A DNA stretch of 51,406 bases from JBGQBN01 sp041494805 (GCA_041494805.1 JBGQBN010000026.1:1-51406), one strand, 5' to 3'. Positions 1-9,005 are shown, counted from the stretch's first letter. Notes: generated from the letters alone by a model not told the origin. Numbers and translations are program-made.

Positions 1-804
1 AAGAGGACCTCCTATACGGTGGGGGAAATCAACTACCACTTCGCGTTGAATGATGTGGTTGGGGCCAGCGGTTCGTTTTATGACCTGCACTATCGCGACG
101 TGCCGCCGGCGGGGATCACGTCGCTGGCGCTGACCGACACAAGAACGGCGGCGGCTTCCGCTTTTTGGTTTCATCGTTTGTTGAAGCGGGATTGGCTGGG
201 TGCGAGCTATCGCTTCCAGCACTTCACCTTCGATCCCAGCGGCGAAACCCGCGTCCATTCCTTCGCCGCAGCCAACACGCTGACTGTGGGCAAGAACCTC
301 AATATCAGCGGTTTTATTGGCCCGGAATATTCCGACAACCATGGCTTGGTGGCCGGGGGTACGGGGCAGCAAACACAGTTCACCAAGTGGCTTCTTGCTG
401 GTGGCATCGAAGCTGGATGGCAGGGACGGCACACCAGCGTGGCGACGGGATACTCCCGGCGTCTGAATGATGGCGGAGGAATCCTGGGCGCGGTACGGGC
501 GCAAGATGTGCACGTGAGTTTCCGCCGCGAGTTTCTACCGGGTTGGGCTGGCGGTCTCGGAGTGAGTTATGGGGATAGCAAGTCGCTGACTGTGCTGAAT
601 GCAGCCAGTGCGAGCTCGATCAGGGCCGCGACAGGGAGCGCTTCCGTGGAGCGCAGCCTGGGCCGGAAGTTTGCCATTCGTGCCGACTACGCGCATGCTT
701 TTCAGCGGCAATCGGCGACCACACTGGTGCCGGAATTCAATGTCGATCGCAATCGCTTGAGCCTGACGCTGGGATACCAGTGGACCAAGGCCCTGGGACG
801 TTAA
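1..804 (+). CDS. Outer-membrane beta-barrel protein, C-terminal part (5' end outside window)
   Basis: The reading frame is open from base 1, so this is the last 267 residues of a longer protein. The sequence alternates polar and hydrophobic/aromatic residues in short strands separated by Gly/Asn/Asp turns, and ends in a strand of the form LSLTLGYQW near the C-terminus, as outer-membrane barrels do. It overlaps the next gene by one base (TAATG), which implies translational coupling to the chain-length protein. From that position it is probably the outer-membrane partner of polysaccharide export; this role is inferred. No specific family was recognised. A GTG at 19 could be mistaken for a start, but the frame continues upstream. 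Confidence 0.7.
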   Translation, partial: KRTSYTVGEINYHFALNDVVGASGSFYDLHYRDVPPAGITSLALTDTRTAAASAFWFHRLLKRDWLGASYRFQHFTFDPSGETRVHSFAAANTLTVGKNLNISGFIGPEYSDNHGLVAGGTGQQTQFTKWLLAGGIEAGWQGRHTSVATGYSRRLNDGGGILGAVRAQDVHVSFRREFLPGWAGGLGVSYGDSKSLTVLNAASASSIRAATGSASVERSLGRKFAIRADYAHAFQRQSATTLVPEFNVDRNRLSLTLGYQWTKALGR

Positions 805-2402
805 TGATGGATGAAGAACAGAACGAACAACAGTCGGTAATCCCCGACTACGCGCAACTGAAGGGGATGGTGCACCGCCGCCGGTGGCATTTCATGGTGC
901 CCTTTTTTGCCGGCTGGCTGGCCATCTGGGTTGCCAGCTGGTTTCTGCCGTCCATCTACCGGTCCGGCACGCTCATTCTGATCGAACAACCGGCTGTGCC
1001 GGAAAAGTACGTGGTCTCCAATATTGACAGCGACATCCAGCAACAGATGGACAGCATCTCGCAGCAGATTCTGAGCCGCACCCGCCTTCTGCATGTCATC
1101 CAGACGCTTGACCTCTACACCAAAGAGAGGAAGGGCCACACCGACGACGAGGTCGTGGACATCATGCGGAAGGACGTTGAGATTGAACTCTCTCGCGGGG
1201 ATGACAGAAAACTTTCCGCATTCAATATCTATTATCAGAACCGGGACCCCCAGCTAGCGCAGGCAGCCACCCGCGAACTTGCCAATCAGTTCATCACAGA
1301 GAATCTGGAACAACGGCAGGGCCGGTCATCGAACACGACGAAATTTCTTCAGGAACAGTTGGACCAAGCCCGCGCCAAGCTGGCCGAGCAGGAAGCTCGG
1401 GTGCGTGAATTCAAAGACAAGCACCTGGGTGAATTACCCAGCCAGACGCAAAGCAACCTGCAGATTTTGGGTGGCTTACAGGGTCAGTTGCAGGCACAAG
1501 AAGATTCGCTCAATCGCGCCAAGCAGCAGAACACCTATCTGGAGTCTTTAATTAACCAGTACCGCGCGTTGGAGCACGGAAGCAAGGGGGCGGCGGGCGG
1601 GCCGTCGCGGCTGGGAGCCATCGACCAGGAATTGGAGCGGCTGAAAGCGCAGCTGGCCGACCTGAGCTCACGTTATACCGACATCCATCCTGACGTGCGG
1701 AAGACCCGGGAGCAGATCGCCCAGGCAGAGAAGGCGCGCGAGCGCATCATTGCCGACGGCAATCGGGGAGGGGGCGCACCCGAGAACGGGACAGGGCAGA
1801 CACCGCCGGCCGATCTCCGCAGCGCTCCGGTACTTGAGCTGGAAAGCCAACTGAAAGCGAACCGGGCCGAGATCGCGAGCCGGCAAACAGAAATCAAAGA
1901 GTTGCAGCTCAAAGTGGGCGAATATCAGAGTCGACTGAACCGGGCGCCGGTCATGGAACAGCAGTTCGCGGACATCACCCGCGACTACGAGCAGTCGAAA
2001 GCAAATTACGACTCACTTTTGGCCAAGAAGAACCAGTCGGAAATGGCGACGGACCTGGAAAAAACGCAGCAAGGCGAGCACTTCCGCATGTTGGATCCGC
2101 CGAACCTGCCTACTCGCCCGGATGAACCCAATCGCTTGCGTCTCTGTCTTGTGGGCTTGGTGGCTGGTGTGGTCCTGGGCGGCTTGGTAGCGGGTGGGAG
2201 CGAAGTGATCGGGGGGAAAGTCTACTCGGAGCGGGAAATCAAGAAGCTCATTCCGTTTGAAGTGTTGGTCGAGGTTCCACCCTTGGAAACGGCCGACGAT
2301 CAGGTGGCAGCACGACGCAGCCATCTGGTTGCGGGTGCCACGGCGGCAGGGATTTTGGTCTGTATGCTGATGGGAACTGCGATCAGTTATTTGCACGGCT
2401 AG
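804..2402 (+). CDS. Wzz/GumC-type polysaccharide chain-length / co-polymerase protein
   Basis: A 532-residue inner-membrane protein. It has a first membrane segment at about residues 29-48, a long periplasmic region dominated by coiled coil (about 170-410), then the Pro-rich stretch around DPPNLPTRPDEPNR, a second membrane segment at about 446-465 and a third at about 506-528. This is the layout of Wzz-domain proteins of the GumC/ExoP class, which set chain length and couple polymerisation to export. No kinase domain is fused; the kinase is the next gene. The ATG at 804 was chosen because it overlaps the upstream stop by one base. An in-frame GTG at 780 would overlap the barrel gene further. 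Confidence 0.9.
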   Translation: MMDEEQNEQQSVIPDYAQLKGMVHRRRWHFMVPFFAGWLAIWVASWFLPSIYRSGTLILIEQPAVPEKYVVSNIDSDIQQQMDSISQQILSRTRLLHVIQTLDLYTKERKGHTDDEVVDIMRKDVEIELSRGDDRKLSAFNIYYQNRDPQLAQAATRELANQFITENLEQRQGRSSNTTKFLQEQLDQARAKLAEQEARVREFKDKHLGELPSQTQSNLQILGGLQGQLQAQEDSLNRAKQQNTYLESLINQYRALEHGSKGAAGGPSRLGAIDQELERLKAQLADLSSRYTDIHPDVRKTREQIAQAEKARERIIADGNRGGGAPENGTGQTPPADLRSAPVLELESQLKANRAEIASRQTEIKELQLKVGEYQSRLNRAPVMEQQFADITRDYEQSKANYDSLLAKKNQSEMATDLEKTQQGEHFRMLDPPNLPTRPDEPNRLRLCLVGLVAGVVLGGLVAGGSEVIGGKVYSEREIKKLIPFEVLVEVPPLETADDQVAARRSHLVAGATAAGILVCMLMGTAISYLHG

Positions 2403-2445
2403 GTCACTCCAGCACGAGCAGGGAAGCAGCACAGGACTCTCAACC

Positions 2446-3324
2446 ATGAGCCGTATTTTTGAAGCGTTGCAGCGGTCGGAAGCGGGACGGGCGAGCGGAG
2501 CGACAATGCCGCCGGTGGAAGATCTCGCCGCGATCCCACCCGTACCGGAACCGCGTTCCGTGCAGTCCGCGGATGGCTTCGCTTCAGCCCCAGTACTGGT
2601 GCCTCATCCGTTGCTGGCGTCGCGCCTGGTTTGCCTCACCGACCCGCACAGTCTCGGTGCTGAAAAATTTCGTGTGCTCGGGATGCGGCTGCGCACGCTC
2701 AACGAAAAACGCAAGCTCAAACGGGTGGTCGTGACCGGAACGGCGCCGGAAGAAGGGAAGAGCCTGATTGCAGCAAATCTCGCTCTCAATCAGGCGCGTA
2801 ACAAGGGTGTGAAGACCCTGCTGATTGACGGAGATTTTCGACGTCCCACCCAGGCAACCCGGTTCGGCTTCAGCCCTTCCTTGCCTGGACTTTGCGAATG
2901 TTTGCGCGGAGAACGGCAGCTTGCGGAGGTGGTGTACCGGCTGGAGGGTTGCGGTCTCTGGTTTCTGCCCGCGGGACGGGCGCCGGAGAACCCGATCGAA
3001 CTGATGCAGTCCGGCCACCTTTCCCAACTCTTGGATCGGTTGGGCGCATTTTTTGATTGGATCATCATTGATACGCCACCCTTATTTCCCCTGGCCGATA
3101 CGGCCCAGTGGATGAAGCTGTCGGATGGCACTTTGATGGTGGTCCGGGAAGCGGTGAGCGAAAAGAAATTACTGGCGCGGGCAGCGGAAACCCTAGATCG
3201 CTCGGCCTTTTTGGGGGTGGTGGTCAACAGTTGCAGCAGCCGAGATCACGAATACTATTATTCACGGTACGCCCCGGCTGGGGTATACTCTAAACCAGTT
3301 CCTCCCTCGTCAGCCAAAGGCTGA
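2446..3324 (+). CDS. Bacterial tyrosine autokinase (Wzc/CpsD kinase domain type)
   Basis: A 292-residue cytoplasmic P-loop protein of the BY-kinase family. Visible motifs are a Walker A with the family's GTxPxEGKS pattern (98-106), a Walker A' LLIDGD (125-130) and a Walker B IIIDTPP (206-212). A C-terminal tyrosine cluster (Y270, Y271, Y272, Y275, Y281) would be the autophosphorylation tail. In this family the kinase binds the cytoplasmic end of the Wzz-like partner, here the preceding gene, and phosphorylation cycling controls assembly and export. The first ~70 residues are Pro/Ala-rich and probably flexible. The stop codon lies inside a hairpin (3309-3325). Confidence 0.93.
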   Translation: MSRIFEALQRSEAGRASGATMPPVEDLAAIPPVPEPRSVQSADGFASAPVLVPHPLLASRLVCLTDPHSLGAEKFRVLGMRLRTLNEKRKLKRVVVTGTAPEEGKSLIAANLALNQARNKGVKTLLIDGDFRRPTQATRFGFSPSLPGLCECLRGERQLAEVVYRLEGCGLWFLPAGRAPENPIELMQSGHLSQLLDRLGAFFDWIIIDTPPLFPLADTAQWMKLSDGTLMVVREAVSEKKLLARAAETLDRSAFLGVVVNSCSSRDHEYYYSRYAPAGVYSKPVPPSSAKG

Positions 3325-3356
3325 CTGCTCCCTGGCCTGAATTCCCCAAGCAGGCC
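3309..3356 (+). other. Two adjacent hairpins after the kinase gene
   Basis: GTCAGCC (3309-3315) pairs with GGCTGAC (3319-3325) across a three-base loop and contains the kinase stop codon. GGCCTG (3334-3339) pairs with CAGGCC (3351-3356). Neither is followed by a T run, so they are poor intrinsic terminators. They may act as a processing or attenuation structure between the kinase and the sugar transferase. The pairing is read directly; the function is inference. Confidence 0.35.
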
Positions 3357-3385
3357 TGTACTTAAGAAACGACCCCCCAATTTCG

Positions 3386-3399
3386 CGGACACGTGTCCG
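3386..3399. repeat. 14-bp perfect palindrome upstream of the sugar transferase
   Basis: CGGACACGTGTCCG is a perfect inverted repeat with an E-box-like CACGTG core. It sits about 47 bases before the probable TTG start of the sugar transferase and overlaps an alternative GTG start at 3393. It could be an operator, or simply a chance GC-rich palindrome. Confidence 0.3.
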
Positions 3400-3446
3400 T
3401 CCGCCTGGCGTCAATCGCCGAGCCTGACGGCACCGGAGGAATTACA

Positions 3447-4598
3447 TTGTCGGCCTCACCTTTGAAGAAACCACCGCTGGGTGTAGTTAGATTTTCATCG
3501 CCGCGGCCTGCTGCGGCTGTGGGCCAGGTATTGGCGGTTGACGTCTTCCACGGCATGATTTCGCTGGAACGGAAACGCAGTGAGCGCACCCAGCGTCCCT
3601 TTGTACTTCTGCTGATGGACTGCGGCCACCGTTTCCCGGCGAGCCATGGCGAGATGTTGCGGGAACTTCTGACGGCGCTGCAGGCGGGCACGCGCGAGAC
3701 CGACGTGGTGGGCTGGTACGAGGCCAACGCGGTGGTGGGCGTGATGTTTACCGAGATCGCCTCGGAGGGTCATCTGGTTCTGAGCACGATTCTGTCTCGA
3801 GTCAGCCAAGCCGTGCGTCAGCGACTCACCGAAGAACAGTTCGGCCAGATCAAGTTCTCCTTCCACGTTTTCCCGCAAGAGTGGGATCCGTCGCGGCCCG
3901 AGGGCCCCAAGAACCCCGTTCTGTATCCCGATCTGCAGAAGCAGGAAGAAAGAACCCGGATCGGCCGCGCTGCCAAGAGAGTGGTCGACTTGGTCGCCAG
4001 CCTGATTTTAGTGTCACTTCTTTCTCCAATTCTCTTTTTGATCGCCGCCGCCATCAAGGCGACTTCCCGTGGCCCAGTGCTGTTCCGGCAAGAACGAATT
4101 GGCGCACATGGTCGGCCGTTTACTTTTCTCAAGTTTCGTTCCATGCATGTCAACAACGACGCCAGCCGGCATAAGGAATATGTGCAGCAGCTGATTGCCG
4201 GGGCGGCGGCCACGCATCCTGCCAATGGCAACGGGAATGGCATCTATAAACTGACCAACGATCCGCGCGTTACTGCGATCGGAAGACTTCTTCGCCGCAC
4301 CAGTTTGGATGAACTCCCACAGCTGATCAACGTGCTGCGTGGTGACATGTCGCTGGTGGGTCCGCGCCCCGCTTTGCCCTACGAAGTTGAGGCCTATGCT
4401 CCCTGGCATCGCCGTCGCCTGTTCGAAGCCAAGCCGGGCATCACCGGCCTCTGGCAGGTGCAGGGCCGCAGCCGGGTGGGGTTTGATGAAATGGTGCGAC
4501 TCGACCTGCGCTATGCGCGTACTTGCTCACTCTGGCTTGACCTCAAGATTCTGTGGCAGACTCCCCGCGCGGTCGTGGCTGGGGACGGCGCCTGTTAG
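3447..4598 (+). CDS. Polyprenyl-phosphate sugar-1-phosphate transferase with N-terminal cyclase-fold-like domain
   Basis: The C-terminal half is a bacterial sugar transferase (PF02397 type). It has one hydrophobic helix at about 178-203, then the conserved FRQERIG, FLKFRSM, SLDELPQL, SLVGPRP and GITGLWQVQGRS motifs. It would start the glycan by placing a sugar-1-phosphate on undecaprenyl phosphate at the inner membrane. The first ~145 residues replace the usual four-helix membrane domain of WbaP-like enzymes. They resemble a degenerate GGDEF/cyclase fold, with TRETDVVGWYEANAVVGVMF standing where R-x-x-D-x-x-x-R-x-GGDEF would be. The TTG at 3447 is favoured because GGAGGA (3435-3440) precedes it at good spacing; the GTG at 3393 lacks this. 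Confidence 0.88.
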   Translation: MSASPLKKPPLGVVRFSSPRPAAAVGQVLAVDVFHGMISLERKRSERTQRPFVLLLMDCGHRFPASHGEMLRELLTALQAGTRETDVVGWYEANAVVGVMFTEIASEGHLVLSTILSRVSQAVRQRLTEEQFGQIKFSFHVFPQEWDPSRPEGPKNPVLYPDLQKQEERTRIGRAAKRVVDLVASLILVSLLSPILFLIAAAIKATSRGPVLFRQERIGAHGRPFTFLKFRSMHVNNDASRHKEYVQQLIAGAAATHPANGNGNGIYKLTNDPRVTAIGRLLRRTSLDELPQLINVLRGDMSLVGPRPALPYEVEAYAPWHRRRLFEAKPGITGLWQVQGRSRVGFDEMVRLDLRYARTCSLWLDLKILWQTPRAVVAGDGAC

Positions 4599-4681
4599 CG
4601 TCGGTCGATTTTTTCTCCGCTTCTTCTGTCCCCCCGTTTTATCGCTGTCCACAATGTTCTGCGCTGGTTCTCTGCTTGACG

Positions 4682-4697
4682 GGAACGGCGCCGTTCC
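4682..4697. repeat. 16-bp perfect palindrome just before the oxidoreductase gene
   Basis: GGAACGGCGCCGTTCC is a perfect inverted repeat 12 bases upstream of the ATG at 4710, directly after the sequence TTGAC (4676-4680). The position suits an operator or an mRNA structure that limits initiation. No clear -10 element was found, so this remains a structural observation. Confidence 0.35.
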
Positions 4698-4709
4698 TGG
4701 TGAATTCCT

Positions 4710-5711
4710 ATGCTTAAGTTTGGGGTAATGGGGTACGGCTATTGGGGTCCGAATATTGTTCGCAACCTGCGCAGCCTGGAAGGTTGCGAAGTGGCGGGAG
4801 TGTGCGATCCCAGCGCAGCGGCACGCAAACGCGTGCAGGCGGCACATCCCGGCGTTCCGGTGTATTCGGACGCTCGGGAACTCATCACGGCAACGGACGT
4901 CGACGCAGTCGCGGTCATTACGCCGGTTTGGAGCCACTACGAGCTGGCCAAAATGGCGCTGGAGAACGGCAAACATGTCTTCGTCGAGAAACCCTTCACG
5001 AGCAAGGTCTCCCAAGCCGAAGAGCTGATCAATCTGGCCGCCCAGAAAAATCTCCAGATTATGGTGGACCACACCTTTCTGTTTACCGGGGCGGTAAGAA
5101 AAATCAAGAAGTTGCTCGATGAGGATGCCCTGGGCAAGCTCTACTACTACGATTCCACGCGCGTGAACCTGGGCCTGTTTCAGCATGACTGCAATGTCAT
5201 CTGGGACTTGGCGCCGCATGATCTCTCCATCATGAACCACCTGCTGCACTGCGATGTGGAAGCGATTTCGGCCACCGGCCAGACGCACCTGAACGGGCAC
5301 GAGGACATCGCCTTCATTACCGCCTACTTTCCTGAAAAAATGATTGCTCACATCAACGTCAACTGGCTCTCGCCGGTGAAGGTCCGCACCACGCTCATTG
5401 GCGGCGAAAAAAAGATGCTGGTGTGGAACGATCTGGAAGCCGACGAGAAGCTCAAGATCTACGACAAGGGCGTGGAAGTAAAAAGCCAGGAGGGTTTATA
5501 CAATCTGCTGGTGAGCTATCGGTCGGGCGATATGTGGGCCCCGCAAGTCGAGCAGGTGGAAGCACTGCGGCTGGAACTTGGTTACTTCGCCGACTGTATT
5601 CGCAAGAACGAGACTCCCTTCAACGATGGTCGCGCCGGACTGAAAGTCGTCCGCATGCTCGAAGCCGCCAGCGAATCGCTGGCCAAGCGGGGCTCCCTCG
5701 TCTACGTGTAA
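4710..5711 (+). CDS. Gfo/Idh/MocA-family NAD(P)-dependent sugar oxidoreductase
   Basis: A 333-residue enzyme with an N-terminal Rossmann motif (GYGYWGPN, about 8-15), the family EKPFT motif (about 94-98) and the C-terminal alpha/beta domain typical of Gfo/Idh/MocA proteins. It is followed by an acetyltransferase and DegT aminotransferases, the arrangement of the WbpB-WbpD-WbpE / WlbA-WlbB-WlbC pathway. It is therefore a candidate 3-dehydrogenase acting on UDP-N-acetylglucosaminuronate. The family assignment is read from the sequence; the substrate is inferred from context. Another hexose or uronate is possible. Confidence 0.85.
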   Translation: MLKFGVMGYGYWGPNIVRNLRSLEGCEVAGVCDPSAAARKRVQAAHPGVPVYSDARELITATDVDAVAVITPVWSHYELAKMALENGKHVFVEKPFTSKVSQAEELINLAAQKNLQIMVDHTFLFTGAVRKIKKLLDEDALGKLYYYDSTRVNLGLFQHDCNVIWDLAPHDLSIMNHLLHCDVEAISATGQTHLNGHEDIAFITAYFPEKMIAHINVNWLSPVKVRTTLIGGEKKMLVWNDLEADEKLKIYDKGVEVKSQEGLYNLLVSYRSGDMWAPQVEQVEALRLELGYFADCIRKNETPFNDGRAGLKVVRMLEAASESLAKRGSLVYV

Positions 5712-5824
5712 CCCCCGGCTCCGTTGTTTCCTTCCTCTTCCCCTCGTACTTATCTCCGGCGTCTCGCGTGAGCCGGACCAACGCGATCCGCAGACCGCAA
5801 GCGGAACCGCAGGAAGTCGGGACC

Positions 5825-6322
5825 ATGGACAATTACCTCAGTATCGCTCCCTCAGTAAAGCTCGGGCGAGATGTCAAACTCGCGAAGTTCATCAATCTTT
5901 ACGGTTGCGAGATCGGCGACGAAACCAAGATCGGCGCGTTTGTCGAGATCCAGAAAAATGCCAGCGTGGGGAAGCGGTGCAAGATCTCCAGCCATACCTT
6001 TATCTGCGAAGGTGTGACCATCGAAGATAACGTATTCATTGGTCACGGCGTCATGTTCATCAACGATTCCTATCCTCGGGCGACCACAGCCGACGGGCAA
6101 ATTCAGAGCGAAGCCGACTGGAAAGTTGAACGGACGGTCGTAAGAAAAGGTGCATCGGTGGGTTCCGGCGCCACCATTCTCGCCAATATCTGCATCGGCG
6201 AAAACGCCCTGGTAGGCGCCGGCAGCGTAGTCACCAAGGATGTGCCGGCGGGGTGTATCGTCGCCGGAAACCCGGCAAGAATTCTTCGCTCCATTGATCA
6301 GACTACGGAGGTGGCAAAGTGA
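5825..6322 (+). CDS. Left-handed beta-helix N-acetyltransferase (WbpD/WlbB-like)
   Basis: A 165-residue hexapeptide-repeat protein with several [IVL]-G-x-x-x-x turns, ending in the typical GAGSVVTKDVPAG and GNPAR sequence. Members acetylate amino groups of nucleotide sugars with acetyl-CoA, here presumably the 3-amino group made by the neighbouring aminotransferase. The ATG at 5825, preceded by AGGAAG, gives a standard family length. The frame continues upstream to 5423, but that part lies inside the oxidoreductase gene. The stop overlaps the next start (GTGA). A broken second copy lies at 9045-9534. Confidence 0.88.
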   Translation: MDNYLSIAPSVKLGRDVKLAKFINLYGCEIGDETKIGAFVEIQKNASVGKRCKISSHTFICEGVTIEDNVFIGHGVMFINDSYPRATTADGQIQSEADWKVERTVVRKGASVGSGATILANICIGENALVGAGSVVTKDVPAGCIVAGNPARILRSIDQTTEVAK

Positions 6323-7563
6323 ACTCTTCTAATATCCCTTTTCTTGATCTCGTTACTCCGCACGTTGAACTGGAAGCCGAGTTGACTCGCGTTTTCCAGC
6401 AGGCGTTACGGACTGCCGGTTTCATCGGTGGGCCGATGGTTGAGGACTTCGAGAAAGCGTTCGCCGCTTTTTGCGAGGTGCGCCATGCGGTCGCGGTGAG
6501 CAGTGGGACGGATGCGTTGCGATTTGCCTTGATCGCCGCCGGAGTCCGCCCCGGCGATGTGGTCGTTACCGTGCCGCACACTTTTATTGCGACCACGGAA
6601 GCGATTTCGCAGGCGGGGGCCCTGCCGGAGTTCGTCGACGTTGACGAGCGCACTTACAACATGAGTCCGGAAAAGCTCCGCGAATACCTGGAAGAAAAAT
6701 GCTCCCATGACGCTTCCGGGAAACTAATCAGCCGCCGCAGCGGACGTCCGGTCACCGCGATTGTTCCGGTGCACCTTTACGGTCAGATGGCAGACATGGA
6801 TGCCATCATGACAATGGCCGAACGTTTCGGTCTTGTCGTGGTGGAAGATGCCTGTCAGGCGCACGGTGCGCAGTATTTTTCCCGCAAGCACGATCGCTGG
6901 ATGAAAGCCGGTTCGATCGGCCGCACCGCGGCGTTCAGCTTTTATCCCGGCAAGAACCTGGGAGCATGTGGCGAAGCAGGCGCAGCCACGACCAACGACG
7001 AGGCGTTGGCAGCGCAAATGCGCATGCTGCGCGATCACGGTCAAGCCAAGAAGTATTACCACGACGTGGAAGGCTACAACGGTCGGCTGGATGCGATTCA
7101 AGCGGGACTGTTACACGTGAAGTTGGCCCACCTCGACCGGTGGAACGAGCAACGCCGCGAACGCGTAGTCGAATACAAAGCGCTGTTCGAGAAAGCGGGA
7201 AATCCGGTGACCGTCCCCTTCGAACCGGCGTGGTCGCGCGCTGTGTACCACCTCTACGTGGTGCGCACCAGCGATCGCGAGGGCTTGATGGCTTTCCTGA
7301 AAGACCACGGCATTGGCACAGGCATTCACTATCCAATTCCGTTGCACCTGCAAAAAGCGTATGCATCGTTAGCCTACGCGCCGGGAGATTTTCCGGTGTG
7401 CGAACGAGTGGCCCGCGCCATCGTATCGTTACCCATGTTCCCGCAGCTGACGGTGGAGCAGCAAGCCGAAGTGGTGAAACAGATCGCTCGGTTCACCACG
7501 GGCAGCGCTGCCAAGCCCACGGGAAAGGAATCCGATCTCGTGAGCGCGGGGCGAACCGTCTAG
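6319..7563 (+). CDS. DegT/DnrJ/EryC1/StrS-family PLP aminotransferase
   Basis: A 414-residue fold-type I sugar aminotransferase. The PLP lysine is K212 in FSFYPGKNLGA, and EDACQAHG (176-183) carries the Asp that contacts the PLP ring nitrogen. It has an insertion of about 20 residues around 127-145, which the second aminotransferase (7779) lacks. It starts at a GTG inside the acetyltransferase stop (4-nt overlap, GGAGG upstream), so the two are coupled. Probable reaction: transamination of a 3- or 4-keto nucleotide sugar, with the product acetylated by the neighbouring enzyme. Confidence 0.9.
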   Translation: MNSSNIPFLDLVTPHVELEAELTRVFQQALRTAGFIGGPMVEDFEKAFAAFCEVRHAVAVSSGTDALRFALIAAGVRPGDVVVTVPHTFIATTEAISQAGALPEFVDVDERTYNMSPEKLREYLEEKCSHDASGKLISRRSGRPVTAIVPVHLYGQMADMDAIMTMAERFGLVVVEDACQAHGAQYFSRKHDRWMKAGSIGRTAAFSFYPGKNLGACGEAGAATTNDEALAAQMRMLRDHGQAKKYYHDVEGYNGRLDAIQAGLLHVKLAHLDRWNEQRRERVVEYKALFEKAGNPVTVPFEPAWSRAVYHLYVVRTSDREGLMAFLKDHGIGTGIHYPIPLHLQKAYASLAYAPGDFPVCERVARAIVSLPMFPQLTVEQQAEVVKQIARFTTGSAAKPTGKESDLVSAGRTV

Positions 7564-7778
7564 TCCAAAACCTTTACCCGCCAGAATGCAAGAGAGCGGG
7601 TCTCGCGGGGGAAGTATAGAGAGCGATGCGCCGGGCACCACCCGGAGAGGCTGGGCGATTCCAGCTCCCCGCTCCAAAACAGCTGTCTCTGCGGGGATGG
7701 GATTGCGGCAGAAAAGCTGGCTGATCTGATTGGACTCAAGTCCGAGCCTAGGGCGGCAAATTAAGGAGGAATCCAGTC

Positions 7779-8918
7779 ATGAATATTCCACTGCTCGATC
7801 TTAAGGCACAGTACTCATCCATCAAAGAAGAAGTGAACCAGGCCATTCAAGAAGTGCTGGAATCGCAGCACTTCATTCTGGGTCCGAAGGTTGACCAGTG
7901 CGAAAAGGCGATCGCTGCCTACTCCAAATGCTCGTACGGGATTGGAGTGTCGTCCGGCAGCGACGCTCTGCTGGCGTGTCTGATGGCCGAGAACATCGGC
8001 CCCGGCGACGAAGTCATTACGACTCCCTATACGTTTTTTGCGACCGTGGGTGCGATATCCCGTCTGGGAGCAACCCCGGTTTTCGTCGACATTGATCCGG
8101 CAACCTACAACATTGATGTCTCGCAGATTGCGTCCAAGATCACGAAAAAAACCCGCGTCATCATTCCCGTCCATCTGTTCGGACAGATGGCTGACATGGG
8201 TCCCATCATGCAGCTGGCCGAGAAACACAGCCTGGTGGTGATCGAAGATGCAGCGCAGGCGATTGGCGCGGAGTACAAAGGCCGCCGGGCGGGCTCGATC
8301 GGGCACTACGGATGTTTTTCATTCTTCCCGTCCAAGAATCTGGGCGCGATCGGCGATGCGGGCATGATCGTAACCAACGATGCGCAGCGCGCCGAGAAAC
8401 TGAAAGTCCTCCGGGGCCATGGTGCGAAGCCGAAGTACTATCACAGAATTGTGGGTGGGAATTTCCGTTTGGATGCACTGCACGCCGCCGTCGTTTCCGC
8501 CAAGTTGCCGCACCTGGACTCATGGACGGCCGCCCGCCAAAGCAATGCCAAGCGCTACGATCAGCTGTTTCGCGAGGCGGGCCTGGCCATTGGCCTGCCC
8601 GTGGTGGCGACCGATCGTCACATCTTCAACCAATACGTCATTCGCTCCTCGTCACGCGATCAATTGCAGGCATTTCTGCAGAAGAAGGGCATCGGCTGCG
8701 AAGTCTACTATCCGGTTCCGATGCACTTGCAAGACTGCTTTGCCTACCTCGGCGTCAAGCCCGGCGCCTTCCCAGAGAGTGAACGGGCCGCCAAAGAATC
8801 GCTGGCGATCCCGGTCTATCCCGAACTCAACGCCGCGCAGGCGCGGTATGTGGTCGAGTCGATTGCAGAGTTTGTGGGCCAGGGAAAGCCAGTCGCCGCC
8901 GAAATGAGTCGCGCGTAG
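7779..8918 (+). CDS. Second DegT-family PLP sugar aminotransferase (WbpE/WlbC-like)
   Basis: A 379-residue enzyme of the same family, with the PLP lysine K186 in FSFFPSKNLGA and EDAAQAIGA at about 156-164. It follows a 215-base gap and has the best ribosome-binding site in this part of the window (TTAAGGAGG ending about 10 bases before the ATG), so it may be translated independently of the first aminotransferase. Compact length and motifs fit WlbC/WbpE, 3-aminotransferases for UDP-3-keto-uronates. Having two enzymes suggests two amino sugars or a retained paralogue; the sequence alone does not decide. Confidence 0.9.
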   Translation: MNIPLLDLKAQYSSIKEEVNQAIQEVLESQHFILGPKVDQCEKAIAAYSKCSYGIGVSSGSDALLACLMAENIGPGDEVITTPYTFFATVGAISRLGATPVFVDIDPATYNIDVSQIASKITKKTRVIIPVHLFGQMADMGPIMQLAEKHSLVVIEDAAQAIGAEYKGRRAGSIGHYGCFSFFPSKNLGAIGDAGMIVTNDAQRAEKLKVLRGHGAKPKYYHRIVGGNFRLDALHAAVVSAKLPHLDSWTAARQSNAKRYDQLFREAGLAIGLPVVATDRHIFNQYVIRSSSRDQLQAFLQKKGIGCEVYYPVPMHLQDCFAYLGVKPGAFPESERAAKESLAIPVYPELNAAQARYVVESIAEFVGQGKPVAAEMSRA

Positions 8919-8936
8919 TGGTCGACTAAGAGTCAC

Positions 8937-9005
8937 TTGATCGGAGTCATTCCCAAACCCGGCCAGCTGGATGCAGTGGAAGAGTTCTTTCAGCTCTTCA
9001 AAACG
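8937..9005 (+). pseudogene. Orphan 5' fragment of a deacetylase gene (paralogue of 13075-14763)
   Basis: A TTG followed by 22 codons aligns without gaps to the first 23 codons of the polysaccharide deacetylase at 13075. The shared residues are IGVI near the start, then AV, E, FF and LFKT, about 13 identities. After the shared AAAACGC the similarity stops, and the frame runs on, in phase, into the duplicated acetyltransferase copy. This looks like the broken start of a second deacetylase gene joined to the second acetyltransferase by recombination. Together they form a chimeric open frame of 140 codons (8937-9359). Confidence 0.7.

Noticed and set aside
7564..7778. Possible remnant coding sequence in the 215-base gap between the two aminotransferases
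   Set aside because: One frame ends in a plausible-looking peptide (EKLADLIGLKSEPRAAN), but it could not be matched to any neighbour and has no start. Only the strong ribosome-binding site of the next gene is supported.
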